Origin: an uncultured Nitrospira sp.
Lineage (GTDB): Bacteria > Nitrospirota > Nitrospiria > Nitrospirales > Nitrospiraceae
Assembly: GCA_902500995.1 (NCBI GenBank)
Contig: CABVSR010000021.1
Span: 6,548 to 70,547 of the forward strand
DNA length: 64,000 nt
Reading direction: 5' to 3'
The translations under genes were made by a program, and so were the position numbers. The notes under the pieces were generated by a model. The model ran no database searches. It saw only the letters and a list, made by a program, of their open reading frames with translations, and was not told the DNA's origin. Positions 44,099-52,960 of the stretch are shown in pieces; position 1 is the stretch's first letter, and each line of letters starts with the position of its first letter.

Positions 44099-45649
44099 TT
44101 ACATGGGTTCCGAGCGTGCACACCATATGACATACAACAGCGCACCCGTGAGGACAAACAGAGGTAGTGGGGACGGACCGTTCACAAACACTTCACCGAA
44201 TTGGGCCTTGAAGCGAGACAACGTCGTTAGCAGAGGGAGCTGGAATCCTCCCGCGAACACATGAAAGACGGGGTCCAGGACCCCTAGCCCTCGCTCAACA
44301 TCTCGATACATCGCCAATGCCCAGTTTTGCGCGATGGACACGATGCCAATCAGCCACACCCATCGCTCCGACCATTGCGAAAGAGTTACAGCGACCGGGA
44401 TAAAGAGAAAGGGAAAGATGGGACTCAAGTACCGGATCCCGGTGTTGAATTGGAGCCTCGTATAATTCACTCCACCGAAGAAAAGCCACAATGCGACGAA
44501 TGTGATGAGGATGAACCACAGTTCCCGGGACGCTAGACGCGACGTTGCGCCGGAGTTAGGCCGCGCGGCGACAAAAGCCAACAGCATGAGCGGGCTGGTG
44601 ATAAATAATCCGTACCGATAATCAAATAGAAGCAAGGTCAGCAATTCGAACTGCGGCCATCCGAATCCCTGATAGCCGCGCTCGATCCACTGAACGGGAG
44701 GCATCCAATGTTGCCCCGGGAAGAACGGATGCCCAAAACTCTGCCACTGATAAAACCAGAGCAAGCCCACGGGCACCAATGCTCCGACGAGATACCAAAC
44801 GGATAACCTCACCCCAGTCAGGAGAGACTCCTCCTGGTAGGCCTTCACAAATCCGTAGAGACACAGGGCGATGAGGAAGATGCCGCCGCTGTAGTCGAAT
44901 AGCAGCGCCGTTCCACCAGCCGCGCCGGTCCAAACATATCTCGCCCGGAGACTCTCGCGAGACCAACCGAATGGATTCCAGATAAGCAGGAATCCCCAAA
45001 AGGCGATATGCCCCAGCATGAGATTATGGTTGAGATAGCCGGTTCGAAAGAAAACCGGTGTGCCGAACGCATACAACAGCGCAAGCCACAAGGCGGTTCT
45101 TTCGGAGTGGAGTAGCTTCTGGAGCACAAGAAACATGGTGACCACGCCCAACGCCGAACTCGGCGCCATGCACAACACCTGCATCACGAAGCTCGCCAGC
45201 GCAAATTTGACGTCATAGCCTCGCTTCCACGATTCCTCGTAGAATTTTCTTGCCATGGGCCACGGCGAATCGTACTCGGGTGGAGTCTGATGCTTCTGTT
45301 CGCGCCCCTCTCGCACATGCTGCACGATGATATCGATGGCCGGCCTCGCCACTGCGTATGGCACAGCGGCCAGCATCGACACTCCAGGATTGCTCCCTAC
45401 GTGCCAACCATAGTCGGCCTTCTCAAAAAGATCAGGGTGAAGACCGGCATATTCATCCACTCGAAACGACACGTGATCCCCTATGCTCAACGTCAAATAA
45501 ATCTCTCTGACGATGTTCGTTGAAAAATGGAGGGCGTAGATGATCCAGCATGTCAAAAACAACCGCATCGCAATCTCTTGCGTGGACCAGTATGCAAGAG
45601 CACCTCGCGGGTGCTTGACCGCACGGGCATCTAGATTACCCTCTATCAT
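44099..45649 (-). CDS. GT-C-like integral membrane protein
   Basis: 516 aa with about ten to eleven helices. After helix 1 a long loop carries SFRVDEYAGLHPDLFEKADY, with acidic residues as in GT-C catalytic loops. Later segments RTGYLNHNLMLGHIAFWGFL, and IRYLSPIFPFLFIPVAV near the C-terminus, resemble GT39/GT87-type enzymes. It is probably a periplasmic-face glycosyltransferase that takes its sugar from the neighbouring GtrB-like product (inference). The ATG has little ribosome-site support; M28 is possible. Family assignment is tentative. Confidence 0.68.
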   Translation of the reverse strand: MIEGNLDARAVKHPRGALAYWSTQEIAMRLFLTCWIIYALHFSTNIVREIYLTLSIGDHVSFRVDEYAGLHPDLFEKADYGWHVGSNPGVSMLAAVPYAVARPAIDIIVQHVREGREQKHQTPPEYDSPWPMARKFYEESWKRGYDVKFALASFVMQVLCMAPSSALGVVTMFLVLQKLLHSERTALWLALLYAFGTPVFFRTGYLNHNLMLGHIAFWGFLLIWNPFGWSRESLRARYVWTGAAGGTALLFDYSGGIFLIALCLYGFVKAYQEESLLTGVRLSVWYLVGALVPVGLLWFYQWQSFGHPFFPGQHWMPPVQWIERGYQGFGWPQFELLTLLLFDYRYGLFITSPLMLLAFVAARPNSGATSRLASRELWFILITFVALWLFFGGVNYTRLQFNTGIRYLSPIFPFLFIPVAVTLSQWSERWVWLIGIVSIAQNWALAMYRDVERGLGVLDPVFHVFAGGFQLPLLTTLSRFKAQFGEVFVNGPSPLPLFVLTGALLYVIWCARSEPM

Positions 45650-45690
45650 GCATGCACCGAAGAGTCAGCTAACATAGCCTGGGCAACAAC

Positions 45691-46260
45691 TTAGAACACA
45701 AACGGAACAAACTTCCTCGTCCGTCGACAGTACTGAGCATATTCCGGAAACGCTCGAACTAAAATTCTTTCCTCAGCCTGAACATTCCGGAACGCCACAA
45801 CCGCCGGTATGATCGCGGCTAGAACCAGCCAAGAATTCAATGCGAGTTGGAGCCCTACTATAAGTAGGATATCGCCTGCATAAATCGGATGCCGGATGTA
45901 TTCATAGAGGCCCTTGGTCACCAAGGCCTGACCGGGCACGACCTGATACTCCTCAAGATCCACCCAATTTTCGCCTAACTGAATACGGCCCAGTACCGCT
46001 ATACCCAGACCAGCTCCAAATAGTCCCATGCCGATGACCCGTAGCCTCGACGGGTCATTTGTTATGGGCATAATCTCAAGAAATAGAGTCTGGATAACCA
46101 GAAACCCTAACACACACAACTTCACAGCCTTGATGAAGACCACCGTGAGAGAACGCGCGAGCGAGCGCGTGCGCTGCTTGGCCGCACGCGGACGCAGCAC
46201 TTCCCAAACCAATTTATGCCCGAGAAGCCCGGCGACCAGGATTACCCGATATGGATCCAT
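45691..46260 (-). CDS. ICMT/PEMT family membrane methyltransferase
   Basis: 189 aa with about five helices. The family signature is clear near the C-terminus: TKGLYEYIRHPIYAGDIL (RHPxYxG) and AEERILVRAFPEYAQYCRRT (EE...PEY). These are the SAM-binding motifs of isoprenylcysteine carboxyl methyltransferase and phospholipid methyltransferases. Bacterial members in glycan loci are mostly uncharacterised; a lipid carrier or polymer carboxyl could be methylated. AGGATGTGAAAG precedes the ATG. It follows the GT2 gene by 12 bases. Confidence 0.83.
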   Translation of the reverse strand: MDPYRVILVAGLLGHKLVWEVLRPRAAKQRTRSLARSLTVVFIKAVKLCVLGFLVIQTLFLEIMPITNDPSRLRVIGMGLFGAGLGIAVLGRIQLGENWVDLEEYQVVPGQALVTKGLYEYIRHPIYAGDILLIVGLQLALNSWLVLAAIIPAVVAFRNVQAEERILVRAFPEYAQYCRRTRKFVPFVF

Positions 46261-46272
46261 CTTTCACATCCT

Positions 46273-47382
46273 TCAGAAAAGCTCCTCGGTGCGGTCCAAG
46301 CGATGATTCTGTTTCGATCCTACGATCTGAGTTTCGTCGCTTTTGCCAGGTGACATTTCCCATACTTTCGTTGCATGAGCCTGACCGAGGCCTTTCGACT
46401 GAAAAGACAACCTGCGAATGACACCGTCGGCTACCATTCCGATTGCCAGAAACTGCAACCCTGCAAGGAACAACAGGAGCGCGGAGGTTGACAGAACAGG
46501 CTGATAGAACGTAGCCCATCCAAATGTTGCTACTTTTTCCATAACCAGCAGAACGTCAAAGATAGACTTCATCACCCCAATCACGATCGACGCCGCAGCC
46601 AGCGGCACAAACACCTTTAATGGCTGAAACAACATAGCCATTCGCAACACCAAGATGACAAAGTCCATGAAATGGTGAGGCCGAATTTTCGACACGCCAA
46701 TGCGTGGATAATAATTGATGGTGTGGTACACCACATGAAAGTCATCACCCAACAGCGCCAGCGTCGAGGTCGTAGTAAACGAAAACCGATTGGAGAGCAT
46801 GGGGAAGTAGGGCTCCATTACCTGCCGTCGGAACGCGCGCAGTCCAGAGTTTAAATCTGGGATAGGACATCCGGCGATATGCTGAGCCAGCCGCCCCAGC
46901 AACCATTTAGCCGGACGCCGGACCAATGGGATATGTACCTCCTTTCCTATTCTTGCTCCCACCACCATGTCAGCTGTTTTCAATTTCTCGATCAGCTGTG
47001 GGATCTGGTCGGCCGGATACGTTCCGTCCGCATCAGTAATGACGATGATGTCATATCGTGCACCACGAATCCCCGTCTTGATGGCAGCACCGTACCCCCG
47101 ATTCTCGATATGTCTGAATACCCGGGCGCCTCCTAACATAGCGATATCTGAAGTCCGGTCGGTAGAGGCATCATCAACGACAACAATCTCGAACGAGGTG
47201 TCGCTACGGCTTAGAACTCGCCTAATTGCTTCGACCTCCGCGCCAACCGAAGCCTCTTCATTGAACGCCGGGACGACCACGGAAATGCCAATTTCCTCAC
47301 CGCGGTGTTCCGGTCCGGGAGCTTTTTTGTCCGGATGGTCCATCTCAGAGCCAGGCCTTTCCCCTGTGAAGCGTGCGGTCAT
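46273..47382 (-). CDS. GT2 family glycosyltransferase with two C-terminal helices
   Basis: 369 aa. ISVVVPAFNEEASVGAEV, IVVVDDASTDRTS, the VITDADGTYPADQIPQL DXD site, and IPDLNSGLRAFRRQV are present. Two helices at ~265-290 and ~300-330 (KVFVPLAAASIVIGVMKS and TSALLLFLAGLQFLAIGM) give the DPM-synthase type III layout. It likely makes a second polyprenyl-phosphate-sugar donor. The ATG overlaps the stop of the GT-C gene (ATGA). Confidence 0.87.
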   Translation of the reverse strand: MTARFTGERPGSEMDHPDKKAPGPEHRGEEIGISVVVPAFNEEASVGAEVEAIRRVLSRSDTSFEIVVVDDASTDRTSDIAMLGGARVFRHIENRGYGAAIKTGIRGARYDIIVITDADGTYPADQIPQLIEKLKTADMVVGARIGKEVHIPLVRRPAKWLLGRLAQHIAGCPIPDLNSGLRAFRRQVMEPYFPMLSNRFSFTTTSTLALLGDDFHVVYHTINYYPRIGVSKIRPHHFMDFVILVLRMAMLFQPLKVFVPLAAASIVIGVMKSIFDVLLVMEKVATFGWATFYQPVLSTSALLLFLAGLQFLAIGMVADGVIRRLSFQSKGLGQAHATKVWEMSPGKSDETQIVGSKQNHRLDRTEELF

Positions 47383-49109
47383 CCTCGTGACAGCTCCTGT
47401 GCCCTCGCACCCTGCGAAGCATTGCGGTCGACACGATACACATACACCGCTCCATCTCCCAATGTTCCGGGGAATACGGTTTGCAGAAGAAATTCTGATC
47501 GTAGACTGCGCCAGATCTCAGGGGCATAGGCCTCAAGATGCATCGGCATAGTCATCACCACCCAGGTTCGGTCTGCCCATGTTCGAATGGCATCCAAATC
47601 CTGAACGGTTTCTGCAGTAGCCCAGTTCGTCTCGAAGAACTGTTTGTAGGGGAACCGGGCTAACCCCACCGCCACAACGGCGTCTTCTGCCCGTCGATTC
47701 CGCTCCACATATCCAAGCGCGCCACCATAATCCTGCTTTGGGGCGTACACTGCAGGCACAGAAATGGCTGATCCTATGATCACCATGGTTGACAGCGAGG
47801 TTCCTAACACCAGCCCCTTCGCGGGCGACAACCCACGCATTTGAGCGAGTGACGCAGCCATGATCATGAGACCATGAACCACCATCAACGCTGCAAGACC
47901 GGATAAAAAAAAGAAGAACCGCGGCCACAACGGATGTCCCATCCCCAATACCACTGCGATTCCTAACATCGCTGGAAGAAGCACAAGGGCAAGCATGAGT
48001 CCGGATGTCCTGAACATTTTCCAAGCGCCGAGACCGAAAACTATGAAGGTTGCCATCACGACCAGCAGGCCTCCTCTGACTCCGACCTGGATCCCTCTGA
48101 CCATCTCGACCACAGTCCAGAATGGATTGTTCCACGCCTGAACCTTCGTCGTTTGCCCAATTTGACTCAATATCTGCGGCATCACCAGTGCGTGCAGCTG
48201 CAAGATAAGCAGTCCTGCTAGGCCGAAGCCGTACAGCATCCCTCTCCATGCGTGACCTAGCTGCCACTGCTTCGTCGATATGAGTCGCACGCTGTAAATG
48301 AGAAAGTGGCTGGCGATCACAAACACCATCGTCACATGCACAAAGACTCCGGCCGCCGCGGCCACGGCGTACCCACACCACCAACCGACCCTGTTCTCCC
48401 GCAGACCATGAATGAATGCCCATGTAGCCATCATTGTAAAGGCCATCACCCCTGTATAACCGCGCGCATTCTGACTAAACCAAATGTGATGGTAGGAGAA
48501 GACTAGTAAGGCAGTCGCCAAGAGCGCCTCTCGTTCACTGAGAAGTTGATGCCCAACAAGATACACGCCGAGAAGGCTTCCGACACCGAATACCACCGCA
48601 GGAACTCTCACAGCCCAGCCGCTGTCGCCGAACCATTCGATGCACACATGCGCAAAGAGCGTGTAGAGAAAGTGCTGATTCTCCGAGTCATAGGTAGTCA
48701 ATAACGTACCGATGGGCATACGTACATACTTCACATACGCCGTAATTTCGTCGTACCACAGTCCATTCTCCAATCCGTATACTCGCAAGAGAATGGCTAG
48801 GATGAGCAGGATGATCAGCCCAGCAACCTGTGGTCGCAACACCCGCCTTGCTTTCAATTCACCGGTCGTGCCGTGGGCATCGTGTGCGACACCCTTAGAA
48901 AGTCCGAGAAGGGCCAGTCCGGACAGTACTAGCATGACTTTCATCCACAGCGCCCCTTGCAATAACTGGTTGATCAATTCGATCGGAAGATGTCGAAACG
49001 ATGGACCACGCATCCATTCGATCACTCCACTCGGAGAGGCGGTAAGGCCCAGCAGGATCAGCGCGAGGCCGATCAATACAGGCACATGACGCACGATTGT
49101 CGAGTCCAT
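47379..49109 (-). CDS. GT-C type membrane glycosyltransferase (ArnT/GT39-like)
   Basis: 576 aa with about twelve helices. Two N-terminal helices precede the standard core. The catalytic-loop motif YGLENGLWYDEITAYVKYV carries the expected Asp-Glu, followed by FSYHHIWFSQNARGYTGVMA (the SQ-AR pattern of GT39/PMT_2 proteins). The C-terminal ~100 residues are soluble. It should transfer a sugar in the periplasm. It is coupled to the downstream GT2 that may make its donor, and lies three bases after the deacetylase gene. Confidence 0.85.
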   Translation of the reverse strand: MDSTIVRHVPVLIGLALILLGLTASPSGVIEWMRGPSFRHLPIELINQLLQGALWMKVMLVLSGLALLGLSKGVAHDAHGTTGELKARRVLRPQVAGLIILLILAILLRVYGLENGLWYDEITAYVKYVRMPIGTLLTTYDSENQHFLYTLFAHVCIEWFGDSGWAVRVPAVVFGVGSLLGVYLVGHQLLSEREALLATALLVFSYHHIWFSQNARGYTGVMAFTMMATWAFIHGLRENRVGWWCGYAVAAAAGVFVHVTMVFVIASHFLIYSVRLISTKQWQLGHAWRGMLYGFGLAGLLILQLHALVMPQILSQIGQTTKVQAWNNPFWTVVEMVRGIQVGVRGGLLVVMATFIVFGLGAWKMFRTSGLMLALVLLPAMLGIAVVLGMGHPLWPRFFFFLSGLAALMVVHGLMIMAASLAQMRGLSPAKGLVLGTSLSTMVIIGSAISVPAVYAPKQDYGGALGYVERNRRAEDAVVAVGLARFPYKQFFETNWATAETVQDLDAIRTWADRTWVVMTMPMHLEAYAPEIWRSLRSEFLLQTVFPGTLGDGAVYVYRVDRNASQGARAQELSRG

Positions 49110-49112
49110 CGC

Positions 49113-49871
49113 TTACTGATGCCACAACTTCCGCAGAAATCCTCGCAACCCGACATAGCGGCGGAATGCAGATCTGCCAAACCACTGAAACAAGTTATTT
49201 TGCGAAAAGTAATACATGTCAATACGTGGAAGCCGATGGGGATGGCTATCAGGAACTGTAAACCCCATTTCCACCGTGCATGCAGCTTCATAGGTCCGGC
49301 AAACAATTTCTTCCGCCACCGGGGTATACATGCCGTATGGATACGCGAAGATTTTCGGCGTGACCCCAATCCGATCACAGATGGCCTGCTGCGAGCCAAC
49401 AATTTCCCTGGTAAGGTCCTCGTGCGATAAACGAGCAAGATTCGGATGAGTGACGCTATGGGCGCCAAAATCGATGCCTGCCAGGGATGCCTCCCGAGCC
49501 TCCTGCCAATCAAGCAACTCCAATCGGGGAATGCCGGGAGATTGTCCCGGCCAGTGATTATCTCGTCCTGTGTAGCCGGTCACCAAAAAGACAGTTGCCG
49601 GAAACTGCAACTTCCGTAAGATAGGAAAGGCGCACGTATAAAAGTTTCGAAATCCATCATCAAACGTTAAGACCGCAGCATTCGAAGGAATACTCGCCCG
49701 CTGTTTTAGCAGAGACACGGCCTCGAGCAGGGAGAGGACTCGAGTCTTCCTTTCGGCCAAATACTCCATTTGCCTGCAAAACTGCTGCACATCGGTCGAG
49801 ATCACTGATTTACTCGAATCTATGGAGTGATACGTCAAGATCGGGATCGCTTCGGTCAAATGCCCAGGCAT
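49113..49871 (-). CDS. polysaccharide deacetylase (CE4)
   Basis: 252 aa, single NodB domain. IPILTYHSIDSS, motif 1 AVLTFDDGFRNFY, FPATVFLVTGYTG, motif 2 DFGAHSVTHPNL (H-x3-H) and motif 3 FAYPYGMYTP are all present. No signal peptide or anchor is seen, so it may work in the cytoplasm on a precursor, or be exported another way. GGAGG lies four bases before the ATG. It is between the GT4 and GT-C genes. Confidence 0.9.
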   Translation of the reverse strand: MPGHLTEAIPILTYHSIDSSKSVISTDVQQFCRQMEYLAERKTRVLSLLEAVSLLKQRASIPSNAAVLTFDDGFRNFYTCAFPILRKLQFPATVFLVTGYTGRDNHWPGQSPGIPRLELLDWQEAREASLAGIDFGAHSVTHPNLARLSHEDLTREIVGSQQAICDRIGVTPKIFAYPYGMYTPVAEEIVCRTYEAACTVEMGFTVPDSHPHRLPRIDMYYFSQNNLFQWFGRSAFRRYVGLRGFLRKLWHQ

Positions 49872-49903
49872 GATGCCTCCTTACCCTGGATGCCGTGAGC
49901 GCA

Positions 49904-51142
49904 CTACTCTACTCCAGGGAGCTTCAATCCCTTTGCCTTTCGAATCTGATCAATCAGCTTGAAGTACAACTCACAGTGAGATTCCTCGGTCCAATACTTC
50001 AGATAAGCTTCGAAGCCCTGCTGGCCCAGCCGGTCGCGCAGTTCATGGTCATGCGCCATTGTATCAACCGCTCGCTCCAGCTCCTCTTCCCCTGTATAAA
50101 CAATCCCTCCCCCACTGTCATGCACCACTTCAGGCAAGGCTCCGAGATTGTTGACGATCACAGGTGTCTTGTAAGAGAACGCTTCAATAATGATAATTCC
50201 GAATACTTCGTAGCAGATTGAGGGAACAATGACCGCGTTCGCTTTCCGGTACAATGCGGAAAGCTGTGCATGGCTGCATCGCCCCAAAAACCTGATGTTC
50301 TGAACACCCTTCGCCATATCCATTAATTCCGCAGCGTAGGTTCCGTCTCCTGCGATGGATAATCGGTACTTAGGACGGCGGCGAAACAACGGTATCAGGT
50401 TCTGCACGCCCTTGATTTTTTCTAGCCGTCCCACGAACAGAAATTCGTGCGACCCGGTTGAAGCCGAGTCTGCTTCGCACGGGCTAAAGTCTGCTGACGG
50501 TCGCCGGGGAAGAAAATACGGAATATGAGTGATAGGAATGTCCAGCCCCTGCGCTATATGCTGCTGTTTGGTGAAACGACTCGGCGAGATGAAATGATCG
50601 ACCTGCTTTAGCATGCGTTGAAGTAGCCCTGTATAGCGCCAAAGCTGAGGCGGACGCTTCCATGCCAACGTGCAGGAAAAACAGCTTTTTTCGACGCACA
50701 ACTCTTTATTGTTCTTCCACAACACATGCATGGGACAGACCAACCAATGCTCGTGGGTGGTGTACAGCTTCACGGCGCTTCCATAGCGGAGCGCAGTAAT
50801 GCCGATCAAGGACATATTGTGAAAATGGATGACATCGTAGTGGCTATTGTGAAGGATGTCCGTCAGCGCTCGACTCTTAAATCCGGGAGATCCAGTTTGC
50901 TGGGTGAGCAGCGGAGAGAGGAATCCAAACCGACTCTTTAATTTGTGTATGCGCACGTTTTCGTGACAAGGGAAATCACCTTGCGGCCCTTTCGGCTGCA
51001 ACAAAAGATATGCGTCTTCGCAATGGACGACATCGATCTGATGACCCCGTTTGGCCAGTTCATTGACGAGCCGATAAATGTATATTCCATCTCCTCCAAA
51101 ATTATAAGGCGGAAAGAAGGTCGTGATCATACAGAACTTCAA
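49904..51142 (-). CDS. GT4 family glycosyltransferase
   Basis: 412 aa. N-terminal MITTFFPPYNFGGDGIYIYR is the GT4 acceptor-domain start; the donor domain shows FLFVGRLEKIKGVQNLI, VPSICYEVFGIIIIEAF (E-x7-E) and NNLGALPEVV. A Cys cluster LCVEKSCFSCTLAW in the middle is typical of a GT4 subgroup and may bind metal. The start is a TTG with GGAG six bases upstream; the ATG four codons later is too far from the ribosome site. Cytoplasmic, nucleotide-sugar-dependent chain assembly. Confidence 0.88.
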   Translation of the reverse strand: MKFCMITTFFPPYNFGGDGIYIYRLVNELAKRGHQIDVVHCEDAYLLLQPKGPQGDFPCHENVRIHKLKSRFGFLSPLLTQQTGSPGFKSRALTDILHNSHYDVIHFHNMSLIGITALRYGSAVKLYTTHEHWLVCPMHVLWKNNKELCVEKSCFSCTLAWKRPPQLWRYTGLLQRMLKQVDHFISPSRFTKQQHIAQGLDIPITHIPYFLPRRPSADFSPCEADSASTGSHEFLFVGRLEKIKGVQNLIPLFRRRPKYRLSIAGDGTYAAELMDMAKGVQNIRFLGRCSHAQLSALYRKANAVIVPSICYEVFGIIIIEAFSYKTPVIVNNLGALPEVVHDSGGGIVYTGEEELERAVDTMAHDHELRDRLGQQGFEAYLKYWTEESHCELYFKLIDQIRKAKGLKLPGVE

Positions 51143-51161
51143 AGTTCGCTCCAGCCGATTT

Positions 51162-52337
51162 TCACGACACTAGGCTTTCACACAAACAGGTCAGCTGTTC
51201 GGCGCTTTGCTGCCACCCAAACCGCTTCGCCCGCATCAGGCCACGCGTACGCATGGTTTGGCGCAACGCCTCATCCGACAGAACAACCTTGAGTGTGGCA
51301 GCAAGCTCCCGATGGTCGGAGGGGTCGAACAATCTTCCTGCTCCATCGAGAATTTCAGGCAGTGATCCGGCTCGACTCGCCACAACCGGTGTCCCACAAG
51401 CCATGGCTTCGACGGCTGGGAGGCCAAACCCTTCAACGAGCGATGGGAGCACGAAGCAACTTGTCGCATTGTACAAACAGGCCAGTTCCTTGTCTTCGAT
51501 AAATCCGGTAAAGGCCACACGGTCTATGAGCTGACTGTGCAAGACCATTTGCCTCAAAGTCGGATAGTCAGAGTAAAACGCATCCGCGAGGTACTCGCCG
51601 ACCAGAATGAGACGTACATCCTCAAATCGGGGATCTGCAATCAACTCCTCGTAGGCCCTGATCAACGCGCCAAGATTCTTATGGGGGCTCATGCCGCCCA
51701 CATACAGCAAGAACCTTTGATCCGGTGCAAGACCGTAGCGTTTCAAGACGGAATCGAGTGTCATGTGATCGTCAATGACACCAAATGCAGAACCGGGAGC
51801 CTCATAAATGACATGAACTTGTTCTTCCGACAGACCGCAACGCTGCACGATTTCATTTTTCGAATACTGGGAGACGGTCAGAACGACGGAGCTTTGCCAG
51901 ATAGCCAACATCTGCTTGAGTCGCCAGAATGTTTTCAACTTGGCATTCGGAAACACCTTATCCGGATAACGTTCCGGAATCATGTCATGGATGGTCAGAA
52001 TGACCTTTGTTCTGTTCAGAACTGGAAAGTATGAATAGACAGCAGGAAAAAACATCACATCGATGTCATGCCGCAAGACTTGACGTGTCATAGCCCAGAC
52101 ATCGCGCAGCGATCGACGTCCCGAAGCGGAAGCCGCCTTGATCACCGACTGGTGTGTGGATGCGCGCACGATTTGTGCCTGGCCTAGGCCCTCTCCTTCG
52201 ACCAAGGTCGCATTGTCTGCGAAGAGGAGGTAATCATGGGCAGCCTCTTCCTTGATCAGCGACCTCACAATTTCACGAGTAAAGCGGCCGAACCCTCGCC
52301 GATTTTCCCAGGTACTGATGTCAATACCGATGTTCAC
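51162..52337 (-). CDS. GT4 family glycosyltransferase (mannosyltransferase-like)
   Basis: 391 aa. GRFTREIVRSL near the N-terminus, LTIHDMIPERYPD, LTVSQYSKNEIV, FLLYVGGMSPHKNLGALI, VLPSLVEGFGLPAVEAMACG (E-x7-E) and GSLPEILDGAG mark a WbaZ/MtfB-type GT4. The GTG start has GGGAG nine bases upstream. It follows the previous GT4 start by 19 bases, so the two act in one operon. Upstream is a 262-bp gap with a hairpin. Confidence 0.88.
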   Translation of the reverse strand: MNIGIDISTWENRRGFGRFTREIVRSLIKEEAAHDYLLFADNATLVEGEGLGQAQIVRASTHQSVIKAASASGRRSLRDVWAMTRQVLRHDIDVMFFPAVYSYFPVLNRTKVILTIHDMIPERYPDKVFPNAKLKTFWRLKQMLAIWQSSVVLTVSQYSKNEIVQRCGLSEEQVHVIYEAPGSAFGVIDDHMTLDSVLKRYGLAPDQRFLLYVGGMSPHKNLGALIRAYEELIADPRFEDVRLILVGEYLADAFYSDYPTLRQMVLHSQLIDRVAFTGFIEDKELACLYNATSCFVLPSLVEGFGLPAVEAMACGTPVVASRAGSLPEILDGAGRLFDPSDHRELAATLKVVLSDEALRQTMRTRGLMRAKRFGWQQSAEQLTCLCESLVS

Positions 52338-52528
52338 GATGTGGCTCTCCCAACCACCATCTTCAGCACATGAGCCATGAAAACTTCCTAACGTTCGCCA
52401 ATGCTGGACTCAGCCTCATGCTTAAGACATCTTCCACCACGACACAGTAAGCACGCGGAGACAATCACGATGATTCGACGGCCTGCTGCTGCACGCCGCA
52501 CATCCTGCACTGACATGAACGCTTTTAG

Positions 52529-52549
52529 CTGCTCTCCCAATCAGAGCAG
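52529..52549. other. perfect 7-bp hairpin in 262-bp gap
   Basis: CTGCTCT and AGAGCAG enclose a 7-base loop, 50 bases downstream of the 110-aa gene and about 190 bases upstream of the GT4 start. There is no T-run after the stem on the minus strand. It could slow transcription between the two operons or be chance. Confidence 0.3.
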
Positions 52550-52599
52550 ATGAACTGTGGAGCTCCATGCCCTTCTAACCTAGAAAAAGTTGTGATCTG

Positions 52600-52932
52600 T
52601 CAGTTTCTGAAGTCGACGATCCTGTTGTAAATCCACCCAACAGCTGCGCCAGCGATGGTGCCGACGGCAAAACCGTAAGCAAACCCAATAAGACTTCCCC
52701 AAAACGATACGCGGTATCCGATGAAGAATTGACTCAGCAACTGCAAATGCGGACCAACAACGTATTCCCCCTCCGCATTGACATGGCCGCCTTTGATCAC
52801 CAACCAATTGGTGACCATAAAAATGGCCAGCCCAAAAAGCAGCCCTGCAACTAATCCGAATACGTTGCTGTTCATTCGAAAAATAGCGCCAAAGAGCTTA
52901 TCATCCTCTGTGTCAACGGGACTGGCCATCAT
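52600..52932 (-). CDS. small membrane protein, free version of the tail of the neighbouring FAD enzyme
   Basis: 110 aa. Two helices (~25-45 and ~75-100) are separated by a loop. The segment MNSNVFGLVAGLLFGLAIFM, then LVIKGG, LQLLSQFFIGYRVSFWGS, LIGFAYGFAVGT lines up with the C-terminal ~85 residues of the 52961 protein (VALGLVAGLVTFT, LVIKGG, YLLSEFFFGYTVSVTGAM, IGFAYSFLWAF). Such a match points to a common module or subunit. I know no named family for it. GGAGGG precedes two ATGs; the second is better spaced. It lies 28 bases after the FAD gene. Confidence 0.78.
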   Translation of the reverse strand: MMASPVDTEDDKLFGAIFRMNSNVFGLVAGLLFGLAIFMVTNWLVIKGGHVNAEGEYVVGPHLQLLSQFFIGYRVSFWGSLIGFAYGFAVGTIAGAAVGWIYNRIVDFRN

Positions 52933-52960
52933 CCCTCCTCACTCAGACGGTGCATGAGAA

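Noticed and set aside
52374..52510. Possible 42-codon minus-strand peptide in the gap before the GT4 gene
   Set aside because: No ribosome site or similarity; length is within chance expectation.
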